Shown here: piece by piece, positions 34,097 to 41,756 of the stretch
How the letters are laid out: every line of letters starts with the position of its first letter
How positions within the stretch are numbered: position 1 is the first letter of the stretch
Origin: an uncultured Hyphomicrobiales bacterium
GTDB lineage: Bacteria > Pseudomonadota > Alphaproteobacteria > Rhizobiales > Xanthobacteraceae
Length of the DNA: 54,523 nucleotides
NCBI GenBank assembly: GCA_903929045.1
Contig: CAIYTE010000087.1
Coordinates: 1-54,523, forward strand
Direction: 5' to 3'
Program-made: the position numbers and the translations under genes
The notes under the pieces: generated by a model
What the model saw: only the letters and a program-made list of their open reading frames with translations
Database searches by the model: none
What the model was told of the DNA's origin: nothing

Positions 34097-35449
34097 ATGC
34101 GCCACGCCGCGCCTTTGCTTGCGACCGTCTGCATTCTGGCGGCGTTTTCCGCGCCGCCGGCTCATGCCCAATCGACCACCAATAACGACATCTGCGCCGC
34201 CGCCGAGGACGCCCCGGTGTCGCCGGAGCAGCGCATCGCCGCCTGCAGCGCTCTGATCGCCGCCGCCAAGGACGGCGCGGCGGCCGAGACCAGCGCGGCG
34301 TTGACCAACCGCGGCGCGACCTACTGGTACATCAACAAGATGACCCTGGCCTTTGCTGATCTGGACCGCGCCATCGCGCTCGATCCGAAAAACGTCCGCG
34401 CCTTCCGCGAGCGCGCCACGGCGTACCGGACCGCCGGCCGTCTCGACAAGGCGCTGGCCGACGCCAACGAAGCGGTGCGGCTCGATGCCAACGACGCCAA
34501 GAGCTTCGATGTCCGCGGCAACGTCTTCAACAACAACCGTCAGTTCGACCGCGCCATCCAGGACTACAACGAGGCGGTCCGGCTCGATCCGAAGTTCTCG
34601 CTCGCCTTTATGGACCGCGGCGTCGCCTATTATTTCAAGGCCGACTACGAAAACGCCATCAAGGATTACGACAAGGCCATCGAACTCGATCCGGCGCGGT
34701 CGCGCGCCTTCACCAACCGCGGCGCCGCCTACAAGAAGCTCGGCCGCACCGACCGCGCGATTGAAGACGAGAGCGCGGCGATCAAGCTCGATCCGACCGC
34801 GCCCGAATATTTCGACAATCGCGGCCTGTCGTATCAGGACAATGGCGACTACGACCGCGCCATCGCCGATTTCAACGAAGCCATCCGGCTTTCGCCGCGC
34901 GCCAATTTCCTCACCAATCGCGGCGACAGCTACCAGGGCAAGCGCGACTACGATCAGGCCATCGCCGACTATGACCGCGCCCTCAAGCTCAATCCCGGCT
35001 TCTATCTGGCCTACAACAACCGCGGCGCGGCTTACGGCCACAAGGGCGATCTCGACCACGCCATCGCCGATTACGAACAGGCTTTGCGCATCAATCCCAA
35101 GCTCGATTCAGCCGCCGAGAATCTGGCGGAGTCGCGCCTGCAGCGCGACCGGCGCAACGAAGCCGGCGGCCGCGGGCAATTGCCGACCTTCGATTGCGCG
35201 AGGGCGAAGCGCGCCGTCGAAAAGGCGATCTGCTCCGATCCGGATCTGAGCCGGCTCGATCGCGAGATGGATGAGGCTTACAAGGCGGCGCAGAGCAAGC
35301 TCAATGGCGACGGCATGGCCCGCCTGCGGCGCGAGCAGCGGGCGTTCAATGTCCGCCGCGACGAACGCTTTGGCCGCCCGGACTTTCAGTTGAAGGCCGA
35401 GTTGCAGAAACGCGTTGAAGTGTTGCGCGGCAAGAGCGGCGCGAACTAG
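34097..35449 (+). CDS. Secreted TPR-repeat protein with C-terminal LprI-like domain
   Basis: A 450-residue exported protein. The signal peptide (MRHAAPLLATVCILAAFS, cleavage near AHAQ) is followed by about eight tetratricopeptide repeats with the pattern AxAxRGxAYxxxGxxDxAIxDYxxAIxLDP, spanning about residues 60-345. The last 85 residues start TFDCARAKRAVEKAICSDPDLSRLDREMDEAY, which matches the LprI/DUF1311 lysozyme-inhibitor-like domain with its paired Cys. It is probably a periplasmic scaffold or envelope-protection protein. ATG 34097 has GGGAG 7 bp upstream. It ends 6 bp from the convergent DUF983 gene, with no visible terminator between. Confidence 0.88.
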   Translation: MRHAAPLLATVCILAAFSAPPAHAQSTTNNDICAAAEDAPVSPEQRIAACSALIAAAKDGAAAETSAALTNRGATYWYINKMTLAFADLDRAIALDPKNVRAFRERATAYRTAGRLDKALADANEAVRLDANDAKSFDVRGNVFNNNRQFDRAIQDYNEAVRLDPKFSLAFMDRGVAYYFKADYENAIKDYDKAIELDPARSRAFTNRGAAYKKLGRTDRAIEDESAAIKLDPTAPEYFDNRGLSYQDNGDYDRAIADFNEAIRLSPRANFLTNRGDSYQGKRDYDQAIADYDRALKLNPGFYLAYNNRGAAYGHKGDLDHAIADYEQALRINPKLDSAAENLAESRLQRDRRNEAGGRGQLPTFDCARAKRAVEKAICSDPDLSRLDREMDEAYKAAQSKLNGDGMARLRREQRAFNVRRDERFGRPDFQLKAELQKRVEVLRGKSGAN

Positions 35450-35455
35450 CGGTCT

Positions 35456-35896
35456 TTACCGGCTGCCGGCCAAAGCCAGGTCGCGCGCCTCGCGCGCGGC
35501 CTGAAAGCCGTGCATGCCGCTGAACCACTGCACCGCGACCACGGCGCCCTTGATCGGCTGCAAGGCCCCAAGCGACATGGCGAGCGCCAGCGCCGGCCAC
35601 AACGTCATGCTCAGCGCCAAAGGCGGCATGTATTCGGTCTCAATGGCGAGCACGAACGGCACAAGCAGGTGGCCGACAATGACGATGTCCAGATAGGCCG
35701 GAAAATCGTCGGCGCGGTGGTGATGCAGTTCTTCGCCGCAGGCTTCGCAGGCGTCGGCGACCTTGAGGTAGCGGCTGAACAAAGTGCGCTCGCCGCAACA
35801 TGGGCAGCGGCCGCGCAGGCCGCGCATCAGGGCTTCGCCCGGGCCCTTGGGCAGGCGCATCTGCACTTCGGCGCGGCTCAGTGTCGGCGTGGTCAT
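35456..35896 (-). CDS. DUF983 domain inner-membrane protein
   Basis: A 146-residue protein. An N-terminal zinc-ribbon-like knuckle (CPCC at residues 31-34 and CEAC at 50-53) precedes HHHRADDFPAYLDI, the characteristic DUF983 stretch, and two hydrophobic segments (about 72-90 and 95-118). Members are often near cytochrome oxidase genes elsewhere, but no such context exists here. Function is not established. Confidence 0.88.
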   Translation of the reverse strand: MTTPTLSRAEVQMRLPKGPGEALMRGLRGRCPCCGERTLFSRYLKVADACEACGEELHHHRADDFPAYLDIVIVGHLLVPFVLAIETEYMPPLALSMTLWPALALAMSLGALQPIKGAVVAVQWFSGMHGFQAAREARDLALAGSR

Positions 35897-36024
35897 GGCT
35901 TGATTCTCGCGGTGACTCTGTCACTGCAGAAATAGCGCTGACGGCGCTTGCGAGCCACATCGCCGCTGCACGGCTGCCCTGCGGGACCGCCGTGTGCGGC
36001 ATAACGTCCGGTTAATACCGATGA

Positions 36025-36267
36025 CTAGCTGCGCCCTTTCAGCATCGCCAGGACGCCGAGGTCCTCGTCGATAGCCGGCCAGTGAATTCCCATTGGCATC
36101 AGTTCAAACCTGGAGCGCTGTTCTGCGGACGCGTTCTTGAGCCGGGGATACCAGTCGATGGGCGTCGCGATCCGGCGGCCATCCGCCAAGGTGACCACCA
36201 GCTCGGAGGCGGTAAATTCCACCCCGCGCGGACGCAGATCGCCGACATCAATTTCCAAAGTGCTCAT
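36025..36267 (-). CDS. DUF2442 domain protein
   Basis: An 80-residue protein. VTLADGRRIATPIDWYPRLKNAS and IHWPAIDEDLGV match the DUF2442 pattern. It overlaps the end of the DUF4160 gene upstream by 20 bp, so the two are co-translated. This is a recurrent pairing in bacteria; a toxin-antitoxin role is suspected from size and layout, with DUF2442 as the probable neutralising partner. That role is inference. Confidence 0.85.
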   Translation of the reverse strand: MSTLEIDVGDLRPRGVEFTASELVVTLADGRRIATPIDWYPRLKNASAEQRSRFELMPMGIHWPAIDEDLGVLAMLKGRS

Positions 36268-36484
36268 TCCAAGCCGCCAACAGTTGGTCGCGATTCGACT
36301 TGAGGTGACGAATAATATCGCTCAGTTCGTGCGCAGCATACCCTGCGTTTATGGCGACAGTTAAATCGTGTAGCCAGAATTTGGCTTCTCGATCGCCGGC
36401 CCGCACATGAATGTGGGCGGGCTCGGCGCCTTCATTTGAATAAAAGAACGCGCGGTAGGGTCCCCAACGCAGAATTGTTGGCAC
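36248..36484 (-). CDS. DUF4160 domain protein
   Basis: A 78-residue protein. GPYRAFFYSNEGAEPAHIHVRAGDREAKFWL is the DUF4160 signature with its HIHV motif, and HELSDIIRHLKSNRDQLLAAWNEHF forms the C-terminal helix. It begins 18 bp from the terminator of the M24 gene, and its stop overlaps the start of the DUF2442 gene. The HIHV histidines could be a catalytic or metal site, unproven. The pair is a toxin-antitoxin-like module. Confidence 0.87.
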   Translation of the reverse strand: MPTILRWGPYRAFFYSNEGAEPAHIHVRAGDREAKFWLHDLTVAINAGYAAHELSDIIRHLKSNRDQLLAAWNEHFGN

Positions 36485-36502
36485 CGTCCTGATCCCCGCT
36501 GA

Positions 36503-36537
36503 AAAAGAGCCCCTCCCGCGGGAGGAGGGGCTCTTTT
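36503..36537 (-). terminator. Strong terminator after the M24 gene
   Basis: A perfect 14-bp stem (AAAAGAGCCCCTCC at 36503-36516 with GGAGGGGCTCTTTT at 36524-36537). On the minus strand it follows the M24 gene stop directly and ends in T5; the other strand also has T4, so it works both ways. Confidence 0.9.
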
Positions 36538-36541
36538 GCTT

Positions 36542-37834
36542 TTAGTACCGGTTCGAAATCGGCAGTTCTTCCGCCGGGAACAGCGAGATCACCTTGCAGC
36601 CCTTGTCAGTGACCACGACTTCTTCCTCGATACGCGCGCCGGAGAAGCCGTCCTTCGAGGGGCAGAAGGTTTCGATGGCGAACACCATGCCTTCCTTGAT
36701 CTCGGTCGGGTGATCCATCGAGATCACGCGCGAGATGATCGGACGCTCGTGCAGCGCCAGGCCGAGGCCGTGCGCGAATTGCAGGCCGAAGGCCGACAGT
36801 TCGTCCGGGAAGCCAAACTCGCCGGCCTTCGGGAAGGCTTCGGCGATATGCGCGGTCGAGGCGCCCGGCTTGATGCGCGCCATGGCGTTGTCCAGCCATT
36901 CGCGCGCCAGCTTGTAAGCATCGTGCTGCTGCGGCGTCGCGCGGCCGACAGCAAAGGTGCGGTAGTAGCAGGTGCGATAGCCGACGAAGGCCTGCAGGAT
37001 GTCGAAATAGGCCATGTCGCCGGGGCGGATCATGCGGTCGGTGAAGTTGTGCGGATGCGGATTGCCGCGCTCGCCGGACACGGCGTTGACCGCTTCGACG
37101 TCGTCGGAGCCGTTGCGATAGAGGAAGTCGTTGACCATGGCGACGACGTCGTTCTCGCGGATGCCCGGCTTGAGCTCCCGGTTCACGAGGTCATACGCGC
37201 CGTCGACCATCGCGGCCGCGTGGTTGAGCAGCGCGATTTCGTCCTGCGATTTGATCTCGCGGGCTTCCAGCATGATCTGCTGGCCGTCGGCGACCTTGAT
37301 ACCGGCCTTCTCCAGTTCGAAGAGCATCGGCGGCTCGATGATATCGACGCCGATCGGCATGTCGGCGACGCCGTGTTCGCGCAGGATCGATGCGAGCTCT
37401 TCGGCGTGCTTCTTCATCAGGCCGAAGGAGGGGGCGACGGTGCCGCGCAGGCCGACGAGGCCGGCCTTACAGTTTTCCGGGGCAAGCCACGGCGCATAGA
37501 GCTTGTGATGCACGGCGGCAGAACCAAAGTCCCAGAGGATCGGCTCGCCAGTGCGGGTCAGCAGCGCCCAGCGCGCCAGCTTGTCGCGTTCCCACTCGCC
37601 GATCTTGGTCGAGGTCAGGTAGCGGATGTTGTTGACGTCGAACACCAGCAAGGCGCCGAGTTCGGACTTCTCCAGCGCCTGCTTGGCGCGGCCGAGGCGG
37701 TAGCGGTGCAGGCGGCGGAAATCGACGCGTTCTTCGAAGTCGACGCCCATGATGCCGAGCGAGGGCAGCGCGCGGCCCCAATTGTGGCGCGGGTTGATGT
37801 CGTCGGCGCTGATCTGGCGGACTTTCTGATCCAT
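36542..37834 (-). CDS. M24 metallopeptidase-like protein (Xaa-Pro peptidase/DddP-like) with a Cys in the metal site
   Basis: A 430-residue pita-bread-fold protein with an N-terminal creatinase-like domain (VFDVNNIRYLTST at about 64-76). M24 enzymes bind two metals by Asp, Asp, His, Glu, Glu. Here the ligands read Asp278 (AYFDIL), Cys289 (GYRTCYYRTF, where the second Asp is usual), His355 (FAHGLG), Glu388 (FAIETF) and Glu403 (ARIEEEV). The replaced ligand may change the metal or the reaction; the group includes DddP-type DMSP lyases. ATG 37834 has GGGAG upstream. The stop is next to a strong terminator. Confidence 0.88.
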   Translation of the reverse strand: MDQKVRQISADDINPRHNWGRALPSLGIMGVDFEERVDFRRLHRYRLGRAKQALEKSELGALLVFDVNNIRYLTSTKIGEWERDKLARWALLTRTGEPILWDFGSAAVHHKLYAPWLAPENCKAGLVGLRGTVAPSFGLMKKHAEELASILREHGVADMPIGVDIIEPPMLFELEKAGIKVADGQQIMLEAREIKSQDEIALLNHAAAMVDGAYDLVNRELKPGIRENDVVAMVNDFLYRNGSDDVEAVNAVSGERGNPHPHNFTDRMIRPGDMAYFDILQAFVGYRTCYYRTFAVGRATPQQHDAYKLAREWLDNAMARIKPGASTAHIAEAFPKAGEFGFPDELSAFGLQFAHGLGLALHERPIISRVISMDHPTEIKEGMVFAIETFCPSKDGFSGARIEEEVVVTDKGCKVISLFPAEELPISNRY

Positions 37835-37943
37835 GGTCGTCTCCCTTTCCAATTGCTTTGCAGGGCTTATAGCCGTTGAACCGCCCGGTTTATAGGGGCC
37901 GGACGCGACGTCACGCGCTGCCCGCCCATGCCCACGCTGGCTT

Positions 37944-38076
37944 ACCCTCCCCTGGAGGGGGAGGGTCGCGAGCGTCAGCGAGCGGGGTGGGGTGAACGTG
38001 CAGTCGTTGAAGCTCACCCCACCCCGACCGCTTTCGCTTCGCTCAAGCGGCCGACCCTCCCCCTCCAGGGGAGGGT
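37944..38076 (+). repeat. Large palindromic element, family D (133 bp)
   Basis: Perfect 25-bp terminal inverted arms (37944-37968 with 38052-38076, beginning ACCCTCCCCTGGAGGGGG) and inner arms GTGGGGTGA/TCACCCCAC. Related to the element at 18926-19092. The spacer 37835-37943 before it holds nothing I can identify. Confidence 0.85.
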
Positions 38077-38121
38077 GAAAGAAAGGCGGGACGTGGAGCT
38101 AAAAAATATTCCTAACCTATA

Positions 38122-38150
38122 TTGACTTTAATCCCTCACTAGGCCTATAT
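38122..38150 (+). promoter_or_regulatory. Consensus sigma-70-type promoter of the structured RNA locus
   Basis: TTGACT at 38122-38127 and CTATAT at 38145-38150, separated by exactly 17 bp. This matches the rhizobial housekeeping promoter consensus (TTGAC, 17 bp, CTATAT). The start of transcription would be near 38157, just before the first long hairpin of the downstream element. Confidence 0.75.
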
Positions 38151-38156
38151 GCTCTC

Positions 38157-38640
38157 CATCCCGCCCAATCTAACGAGGGGCGTTTGATCAGCGTCATCAG
38201 ACGTTGGGCGGGACGCGGTGGCCGGCGGTGCGTTGGAGATGCGACGCAAACAAACCGCCGGCGGTCCAAGCCGCGTTGCCGTGGCGTGCCGCCGCACGCA
38301 TGGGCTTTCTGATGGCCGGTAGGCCTGAGGCGTTCTGTCAGACGAACGCCGGCTGAGATGCCTGGCCCAGGGGTGGAGAGTTCTTATCGCCTGTAATGGG
38401 GTGTGAGGACGAACGGGTCGTTCACCCGGGGCAACGCGGAGCAAACCTACAAACATCGCGCGCGGGACGCCGGGGATCCGGCAATTCCGTGGTGACTAAC
38501 TCGTGTGAATCCTAACTCATACTCACACGAGGCTGCGGGGTCGTTCGGGCCCCGGCGTTCCGCGCGCCCTCGTTTGAGAGGGCGGAGTTGGAAGGCACTT
38601 CGAGACGACGGCCTGCCCGGGGCCGGTAAGAATACGGGCG
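38157..38640 (+). ncRNA. Large structured non-coding RNA locus (putative, undescribed)
   Basis: Just after the promoter comes a dense set of perfect or near-perfect stems: 9 bp CCCGCCCAA/TTGGGCGGG (38160/38204) enclosing 7 bp CGTTTGA/TCAGACG; 6 bp ACGCGG/CCGCGT (38213/38271) enclosing 9 bp GCCGGCGGT/ACCGCCGGC (38221/38254) and 6 bp GCGTTG/CGACGC; 6 bp GCGTGC/GCACGC (38284/38294); 7 bp GGCGTTC/GAACGCC (38329/38344); 9 bp CTCGTGTGA/TCACACGAG (38500/38523); 7 bp CGCCCTC/GAGGGCG (38565/38578). No ORF in any frame looks like a protein. No tRNA-like end, RNase P or 6S signature is present. The 3' end is unclear; a dispersed repeat starts at 38654. I recall similar sequence in related genomes, where parts are called short hypothetical proteins; unverified. 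Confidence 0.6.
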
Positions 38641-38653
38641 ATGAGTCACGTCT

Positions 38654-38757
38654 GTCATTCCGGGGCGCGCGTGAAACGCGCGAACCCGGAATCCAGGGCT
38701 ACAACGAACCGCTTGGCTCTGGATTCCGGGTCCGGCCTTCGGCCGTCCCGGAATGAC
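38654..38757 (+). repeat. Palindromic repeat, family A (104 bp)
   Basis: Terminal GTCATTCCGGG/CCCGGAATGAC arms and inner CCCGGAATCCAGGG/CTGGATTCCGGG arms. It ends 2 bp before the stop codon of the Bug-family gene on the minus strand. Confidence 0.8.
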
Positions 38758-38759
38758 AC

Positions 38760-39752
38760 TCAATTCGCCGGCACGTTGGCGGCCTTGATGACGCCGCCCC
38801 ACAATTCGGTTTCATGCTTTATGAACGCGGCCGCTTCTTCCGGCGTGCTCTTCGACGCACGGAGATTAAGCTTGGCGAAGTGCTCGGCGGCTTCCGGGCT
38901 TTGCAGCACCTCGGCGATCGCCTTGTTGAGCTTGCGCACAATGGCGTCGGGCGTCTTCGGCGGCGCCGCGATCGCATTCCAGGTGCTCGATTCGAACCCT
39001 TTCACGCCGGCCTCATCGAGCGTCTTGATGTCCGGCAAAGAGGGAATGCGATGCGTGGTCGCCACCGCGAGAATGCGTGCAAAACCGGATTCGTGCAGTT
39101 TGATCGCCGACGCGAACTCCATGAAGATGATGTCGACATGGCCGGCGATGATGTCGTTGAGCGCCGGTGATGTGCCTTTGTACGGCACATGCACCAGCCG
39201 CGCGCCGGTGACGGTCTCGAACAGCGCGCCGGTCAGATGCGATGTCGTGCCGATGCCCTGCGACGCGTAGTTGATCTTGCCGGGGCTCCTCTTGGCGTAT
39301 TCGATGAACTCCTCCGGTGTCTGCGCCGGAAAGTCCTTGCGCACCAACAGCACATTATCTACCGTCGTCATGATCGTGATCGGCACGAACAGGGCCGGAT
39401 CGAAATTCAGCTTCTTGTAGAGTAGCGGATTGATGGTGAGCGGCGCGGGCTGCGCGGCGAGCAGGGTGTAGCCGTCGGGTTCGGCATTGAACACGACCTC
39501 GGCGCCGATATTGCCGGCAACGCCGCCGCGGTTTTCCACGATCACCGGCTGGCCGAATTTCTTCTGCAAGCCGTCGGCGACGATGCGCGCCACGGTATCG
39601 ACGCCGCCGCCGGGCGGCACGCAGACGATGAGGCGGATCGGCCGGTTCGGATATTCGGCGGCGCTCTGTGCGAAAGCATGTGGCGCGAATGCGCCGGACG
39701 CGAACAGCAGGGCCGCGACGAAGGTAAGAAAGCGGGTCAAAACAATGCGCAC
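38760..39752 (-). CDS. Bug-family tripartite tricarboxylate transporter substrate-binding protein
   Basis: A 330-residue periplasmic protein. The signal peptide ends near HAFAQ; EYPNRPIRLIVCVPPGGG follows, with ENRGGVAGNIG and FNAEPDGYTLLAAQ, and VPYKGTSPALNDIIAGHVD later, all typical of Bug/TctC proteins that bind carboxylic acids. It is the last gene of the minus-strand Rieske-amidohydrolase group, 42 bp after the amidohydrolase, and probably captures the substrate or a related acid. No TctAB genes are seen. Confidence 0.92.
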   Translation of the reverse strand: MRIVLTRFLTFVAALLFASGAFAPHAFAQSAAEYPNRPIRLIVCVPPGGGVDTVARIVADGLQKKFGQPVIVENRGGVAGNIGAEVVFNAEPDGYTLLAAQPAPLTINPLLYKKLNFDPALFVPITIMTTVDNVLLVRKDFPAQTPEEFIEYAKRSPGKINYASQGIGTTSHLTGALFETVTGARLVHVPYKGTSPALNDIIAGHVDIIFMEFASAIKLHESGFARILAVATTHRIPSLPDIKTLDEAGVKGFESSTWNAIAAPPKTPDAIVRKLNKAIAEVLQSPEAAEHFAKLNLRASKSTPEEAAAFIKHETELWGGVIKAANVPAN

Positions 39753-39794
39753 GAAAAGTCCTCCCGGCGTGCGCCGCTCTTGATGTGGCGGCTG

Positions 39795-40991
39795 CTACGG
39801 CAGAGCGAGATTAAACACCCGCATGGCGTTGCCGCCAAGGATATTGCGCTTGGCCTGTTCATTCAGGAACGGCAGATCGTAAATGGTGGAGGGCAGGTCG
39901 AAGTCCCAGTGCGGGTAGTCCGACGAATACAGCAACTGCGTCTCGGCCTTGATCATGCGGAAGGTCTGCTCCAGCGCCGCCATGTCGGTCATTTCCATCG
40001 GCTGCGACGAGTAGAACATGTCACGCATGTAGTCGCCCGGCAGCTTCTTCAGCGCCGGCGCTTCCGAAGAGCGCATCATGTATTCGTTGTCGAGCCGCTG
40101 CATCATGAAGGGCAGCCAAGCCAACCCGCTTTCGATCCACAGTACCTTGAGTTTCGGAAAGCGCTCCGGCAGGCCGTTCATGATCCAGTTGGTGAGGTGG
40201 ACCATGTTGAAGAACACAAAGCCGATGGCGTGCACCGAGATGAACTTGTTCATCATGCCCATCGCCTGATCGTTCCAGTTATAGCCTGCGTGGAACGCGA
40301 GCGGCAGGTTCATCTCCTCGAGCAGCGCGTAGGTTTTCATGTAGCCGTTGTGCTGCACAGGGCGGTGGCGCGCGCTGGTGACCATGAATCCGGTGACGCC
40401 CTTGGCGCCGCCGAACTCCTTGACCATCTGGTACGAGGCTTCCGGATCGTTGAAGGGCAGATAGAGCATCGAGCGGATGCGCGGTTCGTGCGTCAGCACG
40501 CGCTCGACCAGCCAGCGGTTATAGGCGCGCGACAGCGCAACTTCGACTTCGACCTGCGGATGCAGGCCGAGCTGCAGCATCGGCGAGGGAAACATCACCG
40601 CGACGTTGATGCCCATGGCGTCCATCCAGCGCTTGGTCAGCGTGATGTCGCGATGCTTGCCGCCGTCGGCTTTCTCGATCTTGCGCAAGGGATAGCGCGT
40701 GACGCGGCCGCCCATGTCCTGATAGCCGACGCCGCCCGGCATGACGCCGTTGCCCTTGGCGCCGCTCTGGCTCGCGCTCATCGCGAGTTGCTGCAGCACC
40801 GGATCCTCCATGTATTCGAGGATCTCGTGAAAGGATTCGAGCTCGTAGTGATGCGAGTCGATGTCGACGATCGGGAAATTCTTGTAGCCGCGCTCTTCCG
40901 CCTGCTTCGCCGCATGCGCGAGCAGCTTGGTGGTGTCGAATTCCTCGACAGCCATCTTGCGGAAGTCGGAGAGGGGGAGATCGAGACTCAT
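39795..40991 (-). CDS. Amidohydrolase family protein (Amidohydro_2)
   Basis: A 398-residue metal-dependent hydrolase or decarboxylase. The metal motif region reads VDIDSHHYELESF near residue 42, then PLAFHAGYNWND (His), IESGLAWLPF and the catalytic Asp in SSDYPHWDFDLP near the C-terminus. It is longer than the ACMSD-like protein at 8636 and belongs to the group found with Rieske proteins and aromatic-acid genes. ATG 40991 is preferred to the GTG just before; AGGAG lies 7 bp upstream. A 110-bp spacer with a palindromic repeat separates it from the 86-residue gene. Confidence 0.9.
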   Translation of the reverse strand: MSLDLPLSDFRKMAVEEFDTTKLLAHAAKQAEERGYKNFPIVDIDSHHYELESFHEILEYMEDPVLQQLAMSASQSGAKGNGVMPGGVGYQDMGGRVTRYPLRKIEKADGGKHRDITLTKRWMDAMGINVAVMFPSPMLQLGLHPQVEVEVALSRAYNRWLVERVLTHEPRIRSMLYLPFNDPEASYQMVKEFGGAKGVTGFMVTSARHRPVQHNGYMKTYALLEEMNLPLAFHAGYNWNDQAMGMMNKFISVHAIGFVFFNMVHLTNWIMNGLPERFPKLKVLWIESGLAWLPFMMQRLDNEYMMRSSEAPALKKLPGDYMRDMFYSSQPMEMTDMAALEQTFRMIKAETQLLYSSDYPHWDFDLPSTIYDLPFLNEQAKRNILGGNAMRVFNLALP

Positions 40992-41005
40992 CACTTATCT
41001 CCTCT

Positions 41006-41088
41006 CGTCCCGGCGAAAGCGGGGACCCAGGAGTGGCGGACAACAGGGCGTGCAGCTCTGTATTCCAGCTTGCGCGGGAATGAGCGGG
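41006..41088 (-). repeat. Palindromic repeat, family B (degenerate)
   Basis: A first hairpin on CGTCCCGGCGAAAGCGGGGAC and a second on ATTCCAGCTTGCGCGGGAAT, with some mismatches. It lies within the Rieske-amidohydrolase gene group. Confidence 0.6.
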
Positions 41089-41100
41089 AGAGAGCAATCA

Positions 41101-41361
41101 TCAAGCTTTTCCGCTCCACGATTGCCACATGCCGAGCTCGAACACCTGAAGATTGACCGCCTTCATCATGGCCGTGACCGTTACCATGACTTCGGTGGCG
41201 GTTGTTTCCTCCGGCCGGAAGGCGGGCATGATGCCGTTGCCGTCTTCAGCGTAGTCCTGCGCACGTTCGGCAAAGAGCCGCACGGCGGTGGCCAGCATGG
41301 ATTGAATTTCCGCGTCGCTTAGGTTCGCTTTGGCGCGCGCAATGTCAGCTTGAAACGACAT
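41101..41361 (-). CDS. Small protein of unknown function in the Rieske-amidohydrolase operon
   Basis: An 86-residue soluble protein, predicted mostly helical (DIARAKANLSDAEIQSMLATAVRLFAERAQDY, then TTATEVMVTVTAMMKAVNLQVFELGMW). Its start overlaps the 3' end of the Rieske gene by 17 bp, which points to translational coupling and a real gene. I do not recognise the family. Its position suggests an accessory or small subunit for the amidohydrolase or for an oxygenase using the Rieske protein. Confidence 0.72.
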   Translation of the reverse strand: MSFQADIARAKANLSDAEIQSMLATAVRLFAERAQDYAEDGNGIMPAFRPEETTATEVMVTVTAMMKAVNLQVFELGMWQSWSGKA

Positions 41362-41713
41362 AGACGTCCTCCCCCCGTTTTACGACTTCGAAGCTCTTGA
41401 GTTTCAATTTGCGGTCGGCGGCGCATTCGCCGGTTTTCAGGTCATATTCGTAGCCGTGCCAGGGACAGACGAAATGCATCGTGTCCTTGGAAAATTTCTG
41501 GCCGCCCCATGTCTTGTCGGCGGCGATGACGTCCTCGACCTTGTGCATCATCACGCCTTCGCAAGCCGGGCCGCCCTGGTGCACGCACATGTTCTCGTAG
41601 GCGTAGAATTTTCCCTGCCAGTGAAACACGCCGATCTCCGTGCCCTCATGGGCGATGATGCGGCGCTCGCCGTCGGCGAATTGCGCGATCTTGGCGACGT
41701 GAATTTCCGGCAT
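41345..41713 (-). CDS. Rieske [2Fe-2S] protein
   Basis: A 122-residue ferredoxin-like Rieske protein. Cluster ligands are Cys43 and His45 in MCVHQGG and Cys83 and His86 in CPWHGYEYD. It is short and lacks an oxygenase domain, so it is either an electron carrier of an oxygenase system or a regulatory or small subunit. No oxygenase large subunit or reductase gene is in the group. A promoter with TTGACT and TACGAT, 17 bp apart, lies upstream, divergent from a MarR gene. Confidence 0.92.
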   Translation of the reverse strand: MPEIHVAKIAQFADGERRIIAHEGTEIGVFHWQGKFYAYENMCVHQGGPACEGVMMHKVEDVIAADKTWGGQKFSKDTMHFVCPWHGYEYDLKTGECAADRKLKLKSFEVVKRGEDVYVVSS

Positions 41714-41756
41714 ATCGTTCGTCCGTTATCGATTTCGATGGACAGGAATCGTCAAA

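Noticed and set aside
38145-38456. 103-codon minus-strand frame and other short frames over the structured locus
   Set aside because: Composition is Arg/Pro/His-rich, there is no ribosome-binding site, and the frames cross perfect stems; the locus is better explained as RNA.
38157-38640. Identification of the structured locus as tmRNA or RNase P RNA
   Set aside because: No tRNA-like acceptor end, no encoded tag peptide and none of the conserved RNase P core sequences were found.
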